Source: Sphingobacterium sp. HMA12 (GTDB lineage Bacteria; Bacteroidota; Bacteroidia; Sphingobacteriales; Sphingobacteriaceae). From it: a stretch of DNA of 64,000 nucleotides. The notes beneath the pieces are model-generated. The model did not search any database. It saw only the letters and a list, made by a program, of their open reading frames with translations, and was not told the DNA's origin. The stretch spans positions 248,001 through 312,000 of the forward strand of contig NZ_BEYR01000006.1 of the NCBI RefSeq assembly GCF_002933815.1, in the 5' to 3' direction. Positions within the stretch are counted from its first letter, which is position 1. Each line of letters starts with the position of its first letter. Of the stretch, positions 61,603 to 64,000 are shown one piece after another. Made by a program: the position numbers and the translations under genes.

Positions 61603-64000
61603 ATGAAATTTACCTTAACTCCGTTCACTAAGAAGGAGAAAGATTTTCATTCGTTTCATTTGGATGCTGATGTAGCATCCGGTGTGCAACGAATTTATGA
61701 AAAACAAAAACCTCTTTTTGCGCGCCCCTTATCCAGATCTCTCATGAGGATCAACTTAATCACCCTACTGATCGGTTTAGGTCTGTCACAAGTGGATGCA
61801 CACACCTATGCCCAACAGGTTAGCTTAAAAAAGCAGAAATCAAGTTTGGAATCAATCTTGAAAAACCTTGAAAAACAAAGTGGTTATTCATTTTTTTACA
61901 AGAAAAATGAAATAAACCAGATCATTGATTTATCTGCCGATATAAAGGAAGCACCGTTCAAACAAGTGCTGAATATTATTTTTAATAAAGCTAATCTATC
62001 TTACGATTTCTTTGATAAAACGGTAGTTATCAGGAGAGAATTGATGGATAGCCACAAGAAAAGCAATACTTTGTCGTTTGTCCTTCCTAGTCAGATAAAT
62101 GCTATACAGCAAGCTATCGCGGGGAGAGTTGTAGATGAAGACGGTAAGCCAATTTCCGGCGCTACACTACGCCTAAAATCCGATACAAAAAAAGCAGTTG
62201 TGTCTGCTATGGATGGATCTTTCAATCTCCCCTTAACCGCCGCAGGAGAAACCATTATTGTCACTTCAATAGGCTACGAACCTTATGAATTCTCGGCAAA
62301 ATTTAGCGGCCATCTGCTAATGGTAAAGTTAAAAAAGATTGAATCCAAAGTCGAAGAAGTTGTCGTAACAGGTATGATGACACGTAAAAAGGAAAGCTTC
62401 TCCGGTGCAACGGCATCATTTACTGGCCAAGAACTTAAGATGGTTAACAATCAAAACGTAATTGCTGGCTTAAGAGCACTTGATCCATCTTTTATTCAGA
62501 TTGAAAACAATGCCCTGGGATCAAACCCCAATATGCTACCCACAATCGAACTACGTGGACAAACGAGTATTTCGACATCCGCTCTTCGCGATGAATTTTC
62601 AATAGACCCCAATCAACCGTTATTCATCTTAGATGGTTTTGAAACAAATTTAAGGACAATCATGGATCTTGACATGAATATCATTCAAAATGTCACGATT
62701 CTAAAGGATGCTGCTTCTACTGCGATTTATGGATCGAGAGCTTCCAACGGTGTTATTGTTGTCGAAACGATCAAACCCAAAGCGGGAAAGATTATGCTCT
62801 CCTATACGACGGATATGCAAGCTCAAATTCCCGACCTTTCCAGTTACAACATGATGAATGCTCCTGAAAAACTAGAATTTGAGCGCTTGTCAGGACGCTA
62901 TACCGCCAAAAGTAATTTAATTGAACAACAGATCCTGCTCGACAGTATCTATAATGCCCGACTTCAGGAAGTATTAAGTGGAGTTGACACCTATTGGTTA
63001 AAGATCCCTGTTCAGACAGGTTTTTCCCATAGACATTCTTTGAGTGCGCGTGGTGGAGAAGGTGCTCTCGTATTTGATGCCGGTGTCAATTACAAAAATA
63101 CAAAGGGCTCCATGAAAGGTTCAGGTCGTGACGATTGGTCCGCAAACCTGAATCTAAATTACCGTGCGGGGAAATTAAATATTGCCAATCGGGCCTTTGT
63201 TACGGGATATACTGGTAACGAATCGCCCTATGGCAGTTTCTCCACATGGGCAAATACAAATCCGTATTACAGACCTCTATCTGCCGCTGAAAAATTTCTA
63301 ACCTATAAAGAGGATGCCCGCACCTCAAACTATTCATGGAACGTATTTAACCCGATATACGATGCCAATCTTTCAAGTTTTAATACGACAAAAAACTATG
63401 TTATCAACAATAATCTGATGATGACATATGATTTCAATACGGCACTTCGGTTAACAGCGAGCGGACAGATTAGTAAGGGTATGACAAATACAGATAATTT
63501 CCTTTCTCCTTTACATTCTTCCTTTGAAGGTGTTGAAAACCGCAAAAAGGGATCCTTGGCGCATAGAGAATCCTCCACCTTTGGATATACCGCAAATGCC
63601 ATGTTAACGTACTCAAAAGTTTTACAAGATAAACATACAATTACAGCAAACCTTCGCGGAGAAATAAGCGAATCTCAAAACCGGCTCAATGGCTATAAGG
63701 CAGTAGGGTTTCCTGCAGCGAGTAATGGAAATCCTAGTTTTGCTTTTGGTTTTGAACAGGACTCCAAACCTTCTGCAAGCACGAGAATTTCACGTCGAAC
63801 TTCAATACTCGGTTCCATCAATTATTCTTATGACCAACGTTTCAATTTTGACATAAACTATAATCTCGATGGTTCCACTAGTTTTGGTTCCAACAACTTA
63901 TTTTCTCCCTATTACTCCTTTGGTACAAGCTGGAATATACACAATGAGCGCTTTGCAAAAACAGCTAACTGGATTAACATGCTACGCGTGAGAGCAAACA
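61603..64000 (+). CDS. SusC/RagA-family TonB-dependent transporter with STN signalling domain, C-terminus outside window
   Basis: At least 799 codons, open at the window edge. The start at 61603 gives a long basic leader, then a signal segment (LMRINLITLLIGLGLSQVDAHTYAQ). The STN domain is about residues 70-150 (SLESILKNLEKQSGYSFFYKKNEI, APFKQVLNIIFNKANLSYDF), followed by a carboxypeptidase-regulatory-like domain (about 170-245, AGRVVDEDGKPISGATLRL) and the plug (VEEVVVTGMMTRKKESFSGA, QPLFILDGFETNL, DAASTAIYGSRASNGVIVVET). It is the only SusC here with an STN domain, matching the upstream ECF sigma and FecR genes. A SusD gene probably follows beyond the edge. Confidence 0.95.
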   Translation, partial: MKFTLTPFTKKEKDFHSFHLDADVASGVQRIYEKQKPLFARPLSRSLMRINLITLLIGLGLSQVDAHTYAQQVSLKKQKSSLESILKNLEKQSGYSFFYKKNEINQIIDLSADIKEAPFKQVLNIIFNKANLSYDFFDKTVVIRRELMDSHKKSNTLSFVLPSQINAIQQAIAGRVVDEDGKPISGATLRLKSDTKKAVVSAMDGSFNLPLTAAGETIIVTSIGYEPYEFSAKFSGHLLMVKLKKIESKVEEVVVTGMMTRKKESFSGATASFTGQELKMVNNQNVIAGLRALDPSFIQIENNALGSNPNMLPTIELRGQTSISTSALRDEFSIDPNQPLFILDGFETNLRTIMDLDMNIIQNVTILKDAASTAIYGSRASNGVIVVETIKPKAGKIMLSYTTDMQAQIPDLSSYNMMNAPEKLEFERLSGRYTAKSNLIEQQILLDSIYNARLQEVLSGVDTYWLKIPVQTGFSHRHSLSARGGEGALVFDAGVNYKNTKGSMKGSGRDDWSANLNLNYRAGKLNIANRAFVTGYTGNESPYGSFSTWANTNPYYRPLSAAEKFLTYKEDARTSNYSWNVFNPIYDANLSSFNTTKNYVINNNLMMTYDFNTALRLTASGQISKGMTNTDNFLSPLHSSFEGVENRKKGSLAHRESSTFGYTANAMLTYSKVLQDKHTITANLRGEISESQNRLNGYKAVGFPAASNGNPSFAFGFEQDSKPSASTRISRRTSILGSINYSYDQRFNFDINYNLDGSTSFGSNNLFSPYYSFGTSWNIHNERFAKTANWINMLRVRAN

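Noticed and set aside
1..64000. tRNA genes, CRISPR arrays, insertion sequences, integrases or attachment sites
   Set aside because: Looked for in the intergenic spaces; gaps are mostly too short for tRNAs and no repeat arrays, transposase or integrase motifs were found.

Overview
The window looks like a Sphingobacteriaceae chromosome segment, most likely Sphingobacterium or a close relative. I infer this from five SusC/SusD-type systems, SusR-like and ECF/FecR regulators, Bacteroidetes-style promoters (TAnnTTTG) and the many short lipoproteins with a C-K-K-D/E start. I saw no tRNA, rRNA, CRISPR array, insertion sequence or phage gene. Almost everything is on the minus strand. The exceptions are a small housekeeping block (6.5-9.5 kb) and the last 4.4 kb.

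Layout. (1) 1-5912, minus: susC, susD, isoaspartyl peptidase and cyanophycinase (cut by the window edge), a tightly packed operon that looks built to import and degrade cyanophycin or isoaspartyl peptides. (2) 6001-9485: an S4 RNA-binding protein, then on the plus strand dapD, a threonylcarbamoyl-AMP synthase, a DUF4920 protein and folP. (3) 9534-15323, minus: a copper locus with a di-heme peroxidase, an MbnP-type copper protein carrying the M-W-x-W-x-x-G-Y motif, an OprC-like TonB receptor with CxxxM and HxM copper motifs, a double YtkA/FixH-like lipoprotein and a small CxGxC membrane protein. (4) 15434-24672, minus: a SusR-like membrane regulator, susC, susD, a GH30 glucanase and a SusE/F-like surface glycan-binding lipoprotein. 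This set resembles known beta-1,6-glucan loci. (5) 24840-31021, minus: an RND efflux operon in which the inner-membrane pump and the outer-membrane channel are one 1516-residue reading frame.

(6) 31198-59098, minus: a 28-kb island that I read as one alpha-mannan or mannoprotein regulon. A LacI-type regulator heads it, followed by an operon of GH92, basic secretory protein and GH92. Next comes an 11-gene operon with two SusC/SusD pairs, two fasciclin proteins, three discoidin (F5/8) proteins, DUF5007, DUF5008 and a phosphatase-superfamily lipoprotein, but no glycosidase. A third GH92 follows. Nearly identical palindromic operators sit before two of the GH92 genes, and a related palindrome sits before the 11-gene operon. 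Two of the three GH92 enzymes have Gln in place of the catalytic acid Glu, the change associated with cleavage of mannose-1-phosphate linkages. Together with the GH30 locus this suggests feeding on fungal cell wall, including phosphomannan. (7) 59625-64000, plus: ECF sigma factor, FecR anti-sigma factor and an STN-containing SusC receptor that runs off the window.

All family calls come from reading the sequence and from memory; no database search was run. Substrate assignments are inference.
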